Positions 1 to 7,662 of a DNA stretch of 9,046 bases are shown one piece after another. The stretch covers positions 684-9,729 of the forward strand of contig DGNI01000021.1 in the NCBI GenBank assembly GCA_002388885.1, read 5' to 3'. The stretch is from Parvularculaceae bacterium UBA4496 (GTDB lineage: Bacteria > Pseudomonadota > Alphaproteobacteria > Caulobacterales > Parvularculaceae). The notes under the pieces were generated by a model. That model did not search any database. It was not told where the DNA came from and saw nothing but the letters and a program-made list of their open reading frames with translations. Every line of letters begins with the position of its first letter. The stretch's first letter is position 1. Position numbers and translations under genes: made by a program.

Positions 1-144
1 CGCGATTTCGTGCTGTGCGTAGATTTCGTCAGCGCGGGCGGCCTCAACAAGCAGCGCCGCAAAAGCGAGCTGGAGCGCATCGATCTCCTGTTTTTCGTCG
101 GCAGGCGCTTGCTGTTTAAAGCGGTCAAAGAGTTTATCAAACAT
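1..144 (-). CDS. TerB-like (tellurite resistance TerB family) protein, N-terminal part
   Basis: This is the first 48 codons of a minus-strand gene that continues beyond base 1. It begins MFDKLFDRFKQQ, followed by an alpha-helical stretch (residues 22-40: DALQLAFAALLVEAARADE) typical of the TerB-like fold seen in many alphaproteobacterial proteins annotated as TerB-family; an acidic, helical start with ALLVEAARAD is characteristic. The start codon is an ATG at 144-142, preceded on the minus strand by AAGGA five bases away. It lies 12 nt after the stop of the S4-domain gene, with the ribosome-binding site directly after that stop, so the two are almost certainly cotranscribed. Despite the family name, members of this type have no established tellurite role, and none is visible here. 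The family call rests on a short fragment and is moderately secure; the existence of the gene is well supported by spacing, ribosome-binding site and open frame. Confidence 0.65.
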   Translation of the reverse strand, partial: MFDKLFDRFKQQAPADEKQEIDALQLAFAALLVEAARADEIYAQHEIA

Positions 145-156
145 GGAATTCCTTTT

Positions 157-582
157 TTATTCGCCTGCTTTGAGGGCAGCGATCGCGCGGCGATCTTTCT
201 TCGTTGGGCGTCCGGCGCCTTTCTCGCGTTCAAACGCCGGCGGCGTTCGTTTTTCTCTCGGCGGCGGGGGCGGGGACTGATCTTCGTATAACTGCTGTGC
301 CTCACTCGCCGGGCCGCGCCGTGGTGCACACGCTAAAACGGCGACAATCTTGAGGTGATCATTCCGTGTAAAGACGAGTGTGTCGCCAGGGCGAATGTTC
401 GCGCTTGCCTTGTCGATGCGCGTTGTGTCGCCGTTTCTGGTCACCCTTACATTGCCGTCGCTCACGAATTTCGCCGCCAAAGTGCGAGTTTTAAAGAAGC
501 GCGCGCGCCAGAGCCACTGATCGATGCGCTGGCTCTCCTCACCGGCGACGTTTCCCTGTTGAACGGGCTTTGCGCCGGTCAT
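157..582 (-). CDS. S4-domain RNA-binding protein (Hsp15-like)
   Basis: A 141-residue basic protein. Residues 19-65 form an S4 RNA-binding domain: RIDQWLWRARFFKTR, then AAKFVSDGNVRVTRNG and IRPGDTL, the signature of the Hsp15/YrfH-like family, in which the domain binds structured RNA such as rRNA. Residues 103-141 are a proline-rich and then strongly basic tail (PPPPP at 104-108, GRPTKKDRRAI at 124-134), likely flexible and RNA-contacting; this kind of tail is common in alphaproteobacterial members. The ATG start (582-580) overlaps the TGA stop of the upstream helicase as ATGA, indicating translational coupling, and no separate strong ribosome-binding site is needed. Pairing with an RNA helicase gene suggests a shared role in RNA or ribosome metabolism, which is inference. 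A heat-shock or 50S recycling role is known for E. coli Hsp15 but cannot be transferred with certainty. Confidence 0.9.
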   Translation of the reverse strand: MTGAKPVQQGNVAGEESQRIDQWLWRARFFKTRTLAAKFVSDGNVRVTRNGDTTRIDKASANIRPGDTLVFTRNDHLKIVAVLACAPRRGPASEAQQLYEDQSPPPPPREKRTPPAFEREKGAGRPTKKDRRAIAALKAGE

Positions 583-3500
583 TCAGTTTTCTCGGGCTCT
601 TTCGATTTTTCTTTTTCGCCGGCATTCGACAGCTCGGCTTTCAACCCTGCGAGCACCGCAAAAGGCGAGTTGGGGTCGGCTTTTTTCTCGCGCGGCGGGC
701 GGCGGTTTTGATGCTGGCGGCGTGGCTCTCCGCCCTTGCCCTGTTTCGGGGCGCGGCCCTTGTGCGGGCGGCCCTTGCCTTGCCCTTGTTCGTTCCGGTC
801 TTTTGCGTCACGGCGCTGGGGTCTCGGCGCCGGTTTCGGCCGCCGCGGCGCAAGCCGCCAAAAGGCGACTTCGATTTCTTCCGGTTCTGAAACAGGCGCA
901 TCGGAAGCTGGTGCGGTGGTTTCCTCAAACGCATCGCCGCCTTGCGGCGCGCTTGCTGCGGCGGTTGGGGTTTCAGGCGTGCTTGCTTCAGCATCGCCAA
1001 CTGGCGTTGCTGGGGGCGTTGCTTCTTTGTCGGCCAGCCCTTCTTCCGTTCTGCCTTGCAATTCAGCAGCTGGCTCGGCGCCAGCAGATTCTGCCGCAGT
1101 ATCTGCGTCCGTTTGCGGAGCTGGAGCAGTTGCCGTTTCGGTCTCGGGGGCAGCTTCAACAGGGGCCTGTTGCGATTCTGAATTCTCGGGTGGCGCGGCC
1201 TTTTCTTTCGGCGCGACCTTCTTTTTCACCACATGTTTGCGGAAGCCGAGCGAGCGCAGGATTGCCTCGAAGTCTTCGCCCGAACAGCCGACAAGCGACA
1301 TCATCTGCGATGTTGCTTCAAAGCCCTCGCGCCCGCCTTCGTTGCGCGCCGTGCGGATCAGCCCCGCCAGCCGCTCCAGCATGTCGATACGGACGGCGCG
1401 CTGACCGGACGGGCGATAACCGCAGGCGTAATAATAGGCATGCGGAAGGCTTTCGTTGATTTCAATGGAAACGCGCCCGGCCTGCGGCGCAGGGATTTCG
1501 CCCGGTTTTCTATCTGTCCACAACGCCCATAGAAGCGTCAGGAGCGAAGCGGGCGCGGGCTTTAACAGCGCCGGCATGAACAGCGTAAACTCGCCGAAGC
1601 GCATGCCGATCTTGCGCAGCTTGCCGCGCTCGTTCTGGTCGATCTGTTTTAAATCGTCGCCGAATTGCGTGCGCGATGTGGCGCCGAAATTTTCAACCAG
1701 CCTGTACGCAACGCCCTTGGTGATTCCTTTGAGAGCCTCATCGCCCTCGGCGTTCGCGGCGGATTGCAGCGTGACGAGCGGTCCGAGCAGGCCTTCAATC
1801 TTGGATGCGATGAAAGACTTCAGCCGATCTTCCACGCGTCCGCGCATGTTCGGCGTGATGTCGGCAAGGCCCGAGATGGAAAGGTCGGGCCTCAGCGCGG
1901 CAGGGCCCTTTTGCAGGCGAGCCACCGGCGCAGTGCGCCACCAGAGCGTTCCGTCATCGTCAAGCCGCAGCTCTTCGCCGTCCGCATTAGCGAGCGCCGC
2001 CGCGCGGGCGGCGAGCACCGGGCGCAATGCTTTTTCACCGGCGGCGCGCAAGGATTTCGCCTCGGCGCCGGATGCACGCGGGTCAACGATAAACTCAAAA
2101 CCCAATAATCGGCCGACAAACTGGCCTTCCACAATCACTTCTCCGTCGTCGGTAACGCCCGCAAGTAAGGGCGCGTCATCTTTCAGCCGCTTTAACAGCG
2201 TCGACGTGCGCCGGTCGACAAATCGTTGCGTCAGTTTTTGATGTAACGCATCCGACAGCGCGTCTTCTATCGCGCGCGCGCGTTCTTGCCAATAAGCAGC
2301 CCGGTCGATCCATGCCGAGCGATGGGAAAGATAGGTCCAGGTTCTAATGTGAGCTATACGCGCCGATAAAGCGTCGATATCCCCATCGGTGCGGTGCAGC
2401 CGTTCGATGCGCGGCTCCAGCCAGTCGTCGCCAATGCGTCCGTCATGCATCAGAGACAGGTACAGTTCCCCGAGCAGGCGAGAATGCTGATCGCCGCCGA
2501 GCTTTCTGAAATCCGGGACCTGGCAAATATCCCAAAGCGTCGCCAGCGCGGCGCCGCCCTTGGCGATATCTCGAATGTCGTCGCGTATAGCGAGGCGGCC
2601 GAGCGCGTCCTCGTCATCTTCGCGGCGAGAGCGAATGAAAACATCGCGGGGCGGCGGGCGCTCAAGCGAGCGCAACAGAGCGGGCAGGGAGGAGAAATCG
2701 ATCTGCTCCGAGCGCCACATCAGCGCTTTTACCGGGTCGAATTCATGATCCTCGATGGATTGCACAAGCTCTTCGTCGAATGCAGGGCAATCGGCCGTGA
2801 CGCCGAATGTGCCGTCATTCACATGCCGTCCCGCGCGGCCAGCGATCTGTGCAAGTTCAGACGGCGTTAAGTTACGCGGACGCGCGCCATCAAACTTGCG
2901 CGATGCGGCGAAAGCGACATGGTCGATGTCCATGTTGAGCCCCATGCCGATAGCATCAGTGGCGATGAGGAAATCAACCTCGCCGGACTGATAAAGTTCA
3001 GCCTGCGCGTTGCGCGTGCGCGGAGAAAGCGCGCCGAGAACGACGGCGGCGCCGCCTCTCTGCCTGCGGATCAGTTCCGCCATGGCGTAAACCGTATCCG
3101 AAGAAAACGCGACAATCGCCGAACGCCGGGGCAGGCGCGTTGCTTTTTTCGGTCCGGTATAGGTAAGCCGAGAGAAACGGTCGCGCGCCAGAAACTGAAT
3201 ATTGCCGAACAGCCGCTGAAGGATTGGACGCATGGTGTGCGAGCCAAGAAACAGCGTTTCCGAACGGCCGCGCGCGTGCAGCAGGCGGGATGTAAAGATG
3301 CGGCCCCGCTCGGGGTCGGCGGCAAGCTGGATTTCGTCGATAGCGAGAAACTCGACCTGACGTTCCAGCGGCATCGCTTCGACGGTCGCCACCCAGTAGC
3401 GCGGGTTGGGCGGGATGATCTTTTCCTCGCCGGTGACGAGAGCGACCTCGCGCGGATCGCGGACTTTGAGGATGCGGTCGTAAATCTCCCGGGCGAGGAG

Positions 3501-3650
3501 ACGCAGGGGCAGGCCGATCATCCCCGATTTATGGGCCAGCATCCGTTCCAGCGCGTAATGGGTCTTGCCGGTGTTGGTGGGCCCCAGCACCGCACAGACC
3601 CGGCCCCCGCCGGCGGGCGAAAAGTCGTCAAAGGAGAAAGAGGAAGGCAC
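579..3650 (-). CDS. Suv3-like DExH-box ATP-dependent helicase with long disordered tail
   Basis: A 1023-residue superfamily 2 helicase. The sequence shows Walker A GPTNTGKT (residues 23-30), TGEE (73-76), DEIQ box (105-108), LGSHT motif III (135-139), ATDAIGMGLNM (230-240) and QIAGRAGR motif VI (268-275). This set, especially DEIQ with GLNMDIDHVAF, matches the Suv3/SUPV3L1 group of RNA (and DNA) helicases that alphaproteobacteria share with mitochondria. Residues 300-810 are the conserved accessory region. Residues about 811-925 are acidic and A/T/E/P-rich, 926-990 are basic (RRPKPAPRPQRR, RPHKGRAPKQGKG), and the last 35 residues carry a PNSPFAVLAGLKAEL motif. The start is a GTG at 3650-3648 with no strong ribosome-binding site; the frame stays open only to 3684, and Walker A lies just 22 residues in, so little extension is possible. 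It heads an operon with the S4-domain and TerB-like genes. Substrate and exonuclease partner are unknown. Confidence 0.93.
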   Translation of the reverse strand: MPSSFSFDDFSPAGGGRVCAVLGPTNTGKTHYALERMLAHKSGMIGLPLRLLAREIYDRILKVRDPREVALVTGEEKIIPPNPRYWVATVEAMPLERQVEFLAIDEIQLAADPERGRIFTSRLLHARGRSETLFLGSHTMRPILQRLFGNIQFLARDRFSRLTYTGPKKATRLPRRSAIVAFSSDTVYAMAELIRRQRGGAAVVLGALSPRTRNAQAELYQSGEVDFLIATDAIGMGLNMDIDHVAFAASRKFDGARPRNLTPSELAQIAGRAGRHVNDGTFGVTADCPAFDEELVQSIEDHEFDPVKALMWRSEQIDFSSLPALLRSLERPPPRDVFIRSRREDDEDALGRLAIRDDIRDIAKGGAALATLWDICQVPDFRKLGGDQHSRLLGELYLSLMHDGRIGDDWLEPRIERLHRTDGDIDALSARIAHIRTWTYLSHRSAWIDRAAYWQERARAIEDALSDALHQKLTQRFVDRRTSTLLKRLKDDAPLLAGVTDDGEVIVEGQFVGRLLGFEFIVDPRASGAEAKSLRAAGEKALRPVLAARAAALANADGEELRLDDDGTLWWRTAPVARLQKGPAALRPDLSISGLADITPNMRGRVEDRLKSFIASKIEGLLGPLVTLQSAANAEGDEALKGITKGVAYRLVENFGATSRTQFGDDLKQIDQNERGKLRKIGMRFGEFTLFMPALLKPAPASLLTLLWALWTDRKPGEIPAPQAGRVSIEINESLPHAYYYACGYRPSGQRAVRIDMLERLAGLIRTARNEGGREGFEATSQMMSLVGCSGEDFEAILRSLGFRKHVVKKKVAPKEKAAPPENSESQQAPVEAAPETETATAPAPQTDADTAAESAGAEPAAELQGRTEEGLADKEATPPATPVGDAEASTPETPTAAASAPQGGDAFEETTAPASDAPVSEPEEIEVAFWRLAPRRPKPAPRPQRRDAKDRNEQGQGKGRPHKGRAPKQGKGGEPRRQHQNRRPPREKKADPNSPFAVLAGLKAELSNAGEKEKSKEPEKTE

Positions 3651-3684
3651 GAAAATACTGGCTTTCAGGGCGTATCGGCCCTCT

Positions 3685-3712
3685 TATATAGACCGTTGGC
3701 GTTTCGTCTCAA
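3685..3712 (-). promoter_or_regulatory. Candidate sigma-70-type promoter for the helicase operon
   Basis: Reading the minus strand, a TTGAGA -35-like hexamer (3712-3707) is followed after 16 nt by TATATA (3690-3685), overlapping TATAAG. Transcription would start about 25-30 nt upstream of the helicase GTG. The match is good, but AT-rich hexamers can arise by chance. Confidence 0.45.
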
Positions 3713-3730
3713 TGAACGGCCCCAAATCGC

Positions 3731-3759
3731 TTGACGCGCGGGGGACCCTCCGCTACGAG
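3731..3759 (+). promoter_or_regulatory. Candidate promoter for rpmB
   Basis: TTGACG (3731-3736), 17 nt, then TACGAG (3754-3759) lies about 87 nt before the rpmB ATG. The -35 is good and the -10 is weak. It sits back to back with the candidate helicase promoter, so 3651-3845 would be a divergent promoter region. No other structure is evident in this stretch. Confidence 0.3.
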
Positions 3760-3845
3760 ACGCCGCTCGATTTCAAGGTTTTAACAAGGGCGCAAACGCC
3801 GCCGGACGCCGGCGCGGGGCCCCAGAATGTACGAAGGCTAGACCC

Positions 3846-4124
3846 ATGGCGCGGCGGTGTGATTTGACGGGCGTTGGCCCGGCGACGGGACACAATGTCT
3901 CCCACGCTAACAACAAGACAAAACGGCGGTTCCTGCCGAATCTGTGCAGAGTGACGCTGCACTCGGATAAACTCGGCCAGGGCTTCAAGTTCAAGGTCGC
4001 GGCCTCGACCCTGCGCACCGTGGACCATGTGGGCGGCCTCGACGTGTTTCTTTCCAAGGCCGACGACGGGCAATTGTCGCCAAACGCCTTGAAACTGAAG
4101 CGCAAACTGGCGAAAGCTTCCTAA
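3846..4124 (+). CDS. rpmB: 50S ribosomal protein L28
   Basis: A 92-residue basic protein matching bL28 along its whole length. It starts MARRCDLTG, contains the hallmark [17 protein letters not shown] segment (residues 18-34) and an [11 protein letters not shown] region (56-66), and ends with a lysine-rich [12 protein letters not shown]. bL28 is a component of the large ribosomal subunit that contacts 23S rRNA and is important for late assembly. The length fits the alphaproteobacterial form, slightly longer than the E. coli protein of about 78 residues. Only two cysteines are seen (residues 5 and 34), so the four-cysteine zinc-binding version is absent. The start is supported by GAAGG at 3833-3837, eight bases before the ATG. 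A terminator-like hairpin overlaps the stop codon. Confidence 0.97.
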   Translation: MARRCDLTGVGPATGHNVSHANNKTKRRFLPNLCRVTLHSDKLGQGFKFKVAASTLRTVDHVGGLDVFLSKADDGQLSPNALKLKRKLAKAS

Positions 4125-4158
4125 AAGGCCGCACGCCGATTCTCAGCCCGGCCTTTTT
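4123..4158 (+). terminator. Terminator-like hairpin overlapping the rpmB stop codon
   Basis: AAAAGGCCG (4123-4131) pairs with CGGCCTTTT (4149-4157), a 9-bp stem closing a 17-nt loop and ending in five T. The stem begins inside the TAA stop of rpmB. The large loop makes it weaker than a classic intrinsic terminator, so readthrough into the next gene, only a few bases away, is plausible. Confidence 0.55.
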
Positions 4159-4163
4159 AAGGC

Positions 4164-4871
4164 ATGGATGCGATGGAAGCGGCGGTCGAAAGACACCAAC
4201 CACCGGAAACAGCAGTCGAGCGCCTTGCGCGCCAGTCGGCGGAGTTCGCGACGTCGTTCTCGCGCATGGTCATGCTGGCGGTGATGCTGACGCCGCTTTT
4301 GCTGCTCGCCATTCTCACCGTCGACATGCCGATGCATCTGTTTGACCGGCTTGCGGGCGACGCCGTCATGTCGCGCCCTTCAAACTGGCTGACGCGCGGC
4401 GGCTTCATCATGGCGCTGGCGCCGCTGCTGGTGATTATTTTCTCCCGCAAATATGGCGGCGATGAAGCCTCAAGGGCGGTCACGGCGTCATGGGGCCTTG
4501 CGGCTGTCGCCGTCTTTGCGGAGCTTTCTTATCTGGCGCCCTCGCTCGAAGACGGCGATCTGCCGGGCGTCCGGTTTACGGTTTTCTTCACGGCAAGCGC
4601 TATGGCGGCGCAATATATGGCGGCGAGCGTTTACGACATTGTGCGCGGCGCTATTCGCTGGTGGCGCGCGCCGCTATTCGCTGCGCTTTGCAGCTATTTC
4701 ACATTTGCGGTGATCTATTTCCCGGGCGTCTACGCCGGCACGGGCGCGCCATGGCTGAACTGGATGATCGGCGATTTCGCCATCAAGGCGATACTGGCGC
4801 TCGCCTTTTTGCCCATCTATGGAATTTTGCGCGACGGCTTAAAGCCAAAAGGCGGTTACGGCGGGCGATAA
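4164..4871 (+). CDS. VUT/YhhQ-like six-helix membrane protein, divergent
   Basis: A 235-residue membrane protein with about six hydrophobic helices, near residues 35-53, 77-95, 107-125, 137-157, 168-189 and 202-222, after a cytoplasmic-looking N-terminus. It aligns by eye with the VUT/YhhQ family (queuosine-precursor import; COG1738). Shared features include GGF...FSRKYG..EASR (79-104), Q150 with ASVYDIVR (154-161), the WWRAP segment (166-170), and PW...GDFAIK...LPIYGIL (196-222). Against E. coli YhhQ as I remember it, three conserved aspartates are replaced, by I91, A153 and F181, so substrate or function may differ. The first ATG has AAGG only one base upstream; the in-frame ATG at 4173 has AAGG ten bases upstream and may be the true start. 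It follows rpmB by 39 nt. Alternatives are an uncharacterised transporter or a non-transporting paralogue. The family call is tentative. Confidence 0.6.
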   Translation: MDAMEAAVERHQPPETAVERLARQSAEFATSFSRMVMLAVMLTPLLLLAILTVDMPMHLFDRLAGDAVMSRPSNWLTRGGFIMALAPLLVIIFSRKYGGDEASRAVTASWGLAAVAVFAELSYLAPSLEDGDLPGVRFTVFFTASAMAAQYMAASVYDIVRGAIRWWRAPLFAALCSYFTFAVIYFPGVYAGTGAPWLNWMIGDFAIKAILALAFLPIYGILRDGLKPKGGYGGR

Positions 4872-4899
4872 AAAAAGCCCTGCTAAACGCAGGGCCTTT
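4871..4899 (-). terminator. Intrinsic terminator of the CTERM protein gene (possibly bidirectional)
   Basis: GCCCTGC (4877-4883) and GCAGGGC (4889-4895) form a 7-bp GC-rich stem with a TAAAC loop. On the minus strand it is followed by six T (4876-4871), the classic signature, starting 22 nt after the stop of the secreted-protein gene. On the plus strand it is followed only by CTTT, so it may also weakly end the membrane-protein transcript, whose stop codon overlaps the T-tract. Confidence 0.8.
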
Positions 4900-4917
4900 A
4901 AGTGAAGTTACCGGCGA

Positions 4918-5613
4918 TTACGCAACTTGCCGGCTTTTTTTGTTCTTTCCGCGTCCGGCGAAACCGAGCCCTGCAATGCCCGCCAGAAACAGCGGCAGCG
5001 CGCCCGGTATCGGCACTTCCTTGATTTCAGCAATCAGGAATTCCGCCGTATTCGTTCCGCGGCTGCTGAAGTCCGCAACGAAGTCGAGACGGATCACGAA
5101 AGCTTCGCTCAGGATTGTGCCGAGGAAAACCGACAGAAGCTGCTGGGTCGAGGCGTCGCCTGCAACCAGCGGGTTGGAGATGTCAGTGATCAGCCCGGTC
5201 AGGCTGGTCAGGCCGTCGGCGCTCAAGACCTCAAGCGATTCGAAAAACCCGTTCGGGTCGTTTGCATTAACGAGGTCGAGATCCTCGAACATGATGTCGA
5301 GAACATAGTCGCTGCCGACGTTCACGCCGTCGAAAAGTATATACATCGAAAGCGTGCCGCCGCCGTTGCCGTTGTCGGCTTCAAGGCCGAAATCGCCGCC
5401 GTCGTCGACACCGTAAACGCCACTGTCATCGCCTAGCGGAATAAAATAGCGAATAGCCTCGCCGCCCAGCGCCGGGCGGACTTCAGTTTCGCCGACAATG
5501 CTGTTGTCGTCCGGATCGACGGTGACGCCGATAATACCTGCATTGGCCGCTGGCGCCGCCATAAGCGCCGCAGCCGCGACGACAGCTGTCGCCGCTAGTT
5601 TAATAAATTTCAT
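4918..5613 (-). CDS. Secreted protein with PEP-CTERM/VPLPA-like C-terminal sorting signal
   Basis: From the ATG at 5613 this is a 231-residue exported protein. Residues 1-25 are a signal peptide (MKFIKLAATAVV..., cleavage likely after ANA at 23-25). The mature body is acidic, glycine- and aspartate-rich (DDSGVYGVDDGGDFGLEADNG around 62-82), and resembles no enzyme I recognise. Residues 200-228 form a tripartite C-terminal tail: VPIPGALPLF, a hydrophobic stretch LAGIAGLGFAG and a basic RGKNKKSR end, as in PEP-CTERM/VPLPA-CTERM proteins that are processed by an exosortase-type enzyme at the envelope. No exosortase gene is in the window. The frame extends upstream to 5682, but the signal peptide and GGGGA (eight bases upstream of this ATG) favour 5613. 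The role is probably extracellular matrix or surface; the specific function is unknown. Confidence 0.82.
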   Translation of the reverse strand: MKFIKLAATAVVAAAALMAAPAANAGIIGVTVDPDDNSIVGETEVRPALGGEAIRYFIPLGDDSGVYGVDDGGDFGLEADNGNGGGTLSMYILFDGVNVGSDYVLDIMFEDLDLVNANDPNGFFESLEVLSADGLTSLTGLITDISNPLVAGDASTQQLLSVFLGTILSEAFVIRLDFVADFSSRGTNTAEFLIAEIKEVPIPGALPLFLAGIAGLGFAGRGKNKKSRQVA

Positions 5614-5804
5614 GCCGAGTTCCCCACGCATTACACAACTATGCGGCAAAGCAACTTCTGCGCCGCGTATGCGGTGTATCATATCGGTATGAGAGGAGAA
5701 GGGATCAGGCCCTAAAATTCATCCCTAAACGGAACTTCTTCACGTCATTTGCAACGTAGACGGAGGTTTAAAATGCAAAATCATGTTTTGGGAGAATATT
5801 AAGG

Positions 5805-6815
<1,011 letters not shown>

Positions 6816-6846
6816 TTAGGAAGTCCCATTTTGGCAACCAAGCCCC

Positions 6847-6876
6847 ATTACTGCCCTCGTTAGAATTTGATTTCAA
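6847..6876 (-). promoter_or_regulatory. Candidate hemB promoter
   Basis: On the minus strand TTGAAA (6876-6871) is followed after 18 nt by AGTAAT (6852-6847), giving a start site near 6840 and a leader of about 30 nt. The -35 lies inside the palindrome at 6864-6879, so a protein bound there would affect this promoter. The -10 is only a partial match. Confidence 0.3.
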
Positions 6877-6879
6877 ATT
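6864..6879. promoter_or_regulatory. Candidate operator palindrome between hemB and the MarR-type gene
   Basis: AATTTGA-TT-TCAAATT is a perfect 7-2-7 inverted repeat, AT-rich in a GC-rich genome, 54 nt before hemB and 77 nt before the regulator ATG. Its size and symmetry suit a MarR-type winged-helix dimer, and the adjacent gene encodes one, so autoregulation and control of hemB are plausible. Binding is inference. Confidence 0.45.
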
Positions 6880-6956
6880 GAACAGTCTGACTTAACGGCG
6901 CTTTTAGACCTCGTCTGTATAGCATGAGACTGGTTTTGTGCTGAGTGAGTAGAAAA

Positions 6957-7484
6957 ATGTCGGTAAACGGGGCGATGCGTGAAGTGATTGGCGAAGGTGC
7001 GGCTAAGGTCGATAAGGACCCGGAGGCGCTTGAATCCGGCTATCTGCAGCTACTGCATCTGGTTGAGCGGCTGCACCGTCAGCTTCTGGATGTTATCAAG
7101 GACGAGCTTGAGCGGATCGGGCAGACGGATATCAATTCCGTCCAGGCGCTCCTTTTGTACAACATTGGCGATGCTGAGCTGACGCCGGGCGAATTGCGTT
7201 CGCGCGGCCACTATCTCGGCTCCAACGTCTCCTACAACCTCAAGCAGCTGGTCGAGAAAAACTACATTCGCGATGAGAGATCGAATACGGATCGACGCTC
7301 CAAGCGCGTGTCGCTAACGGAAACAGGCCTTGAGGTTCGCGATTCGATTGCGTCGCTGTTTGAACGTCAGCTCGCGTCTGTTGAGCAGGTCGGCGGCGTC
7401 AATAACGATTTGATCGAGAGCACCAACAAGACGCTGCAACGCCTTGAGCGTTTCTGGGCCGATCAGGTGCGCTACCGTCTGTAA
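6957..7484 (+). CDS. MarR-family winged-helix regulator, LdtR-like
   Basis: From the ATG at 6957 it has 175 residues (179 if the GTG at 6945 is used). With the longer numbering, residues 45-78 give VIKDELERIGQTDINSVQALLLYNIGD, the helix-turn-helix is TPGELRSRGHYLGSNVSYNLKQLVEKNYI (80-108) and the wing is RSNTDRRSKRVSLTETG (112-128). The GQTDINSVQALLLYNIGD and LGSNVSYNLK segments are typical of the alphaproteobacterial LdtR group, known from Liberibacter and rhizobia to control an L,D-transpeptidase gene and stress tolerance. No cysteine is present, so thiol-based redox sensing is unlikely. The ATG is preferred because a GAG lies seven bases upstream and the GTG has none. It sits between divergent hemB and codirectional hemA, each reading away from or after it, and ends in its own terminator. 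A role in heme regulation is suggested by context only. Confidence 0.85.
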   Translation: MSVNGAMREVIGEGAAKVDKDPEALESGYLQLLHLVERLHRQLLDVIKDELERIGQTDINSVQALLLYNIGDAELTPGELRSRGHYLGSNVSYNLKQLVEKNYIRDERSNTDRRSKRVSLTETGLEVRDSIASLFERQLASVEQVGGVNNDLIESTNKTLQRLERFWADQVRYRL

Positions 7485-7508
7485 CCAAAGTTTTTAATAA
7501 TCATTCGC

Positions 7509-7545
7509 AAAAGCGCGCCTCTTTTCAGGGGCGCGTTTTCTTTTT
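7509..7545 (+). terminator. Intrinsic terminator after the LdtR-like regulator
   Basis: AAAA-G-CGCGCC (7509-7519) pairs with GGCGCGTTTT (7530-7539) with one bulged G, followed by CTTTTT. It lies 25 nt past the regulator stop and should separate its transcript from hemA, implying that hemA has its own promoter within 7546-7662. In that stretch I see no convincing promoter hexamers. Confidence 0.75.
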
Positions 7546-7662
7546 CGCGTCTGCGGCGTTCGGTCCGGCGCATTCCGTCCGATTTAGGGTGGTGTTTTCT
7601 GACGCGACTTGATTATGCTTCAGAACGGAGACTGACTGGGGGCCCAGGCGCTTTAACGAGTG

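Noticed and set aside
1456..2241. Long plus-strand open frame (261 codons) opposite the helicase
   Set aside because: It is antisense to a clear helicase frame, has a low-complexity Ser/Arg/Ala composition, and no homology or ribosome-binding site; a shadow of GC-rich coding.
2919..3734. Plus-strand open frame (271 codons) opposite the helicase N-terminus
   Set aside because: It covers the strand opposite the Walker A to motif VI region and has no recognisable domain; shadow frame.
4927..5436. Plus-strand open frame opposite the secreted-protein gene
   Set aside because: No ribosome-binding site or family resemblance, whereas the minus strand gives a signal peptide and sorting tail.
6883..6932. 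CAGTCT...AGACTG inverted repeat in the regulator leader
   Set aside because: Only six base pairs separated by 38 nt; easily expected by chance.
7608..7623. Possible FNR/FixK box (TTGAT...) upstream of hemA
   Set aside because: Only the left half-site TTGAT is present; the expected ATCAA is replaced by CTTCA, so the palindrome is not supported.
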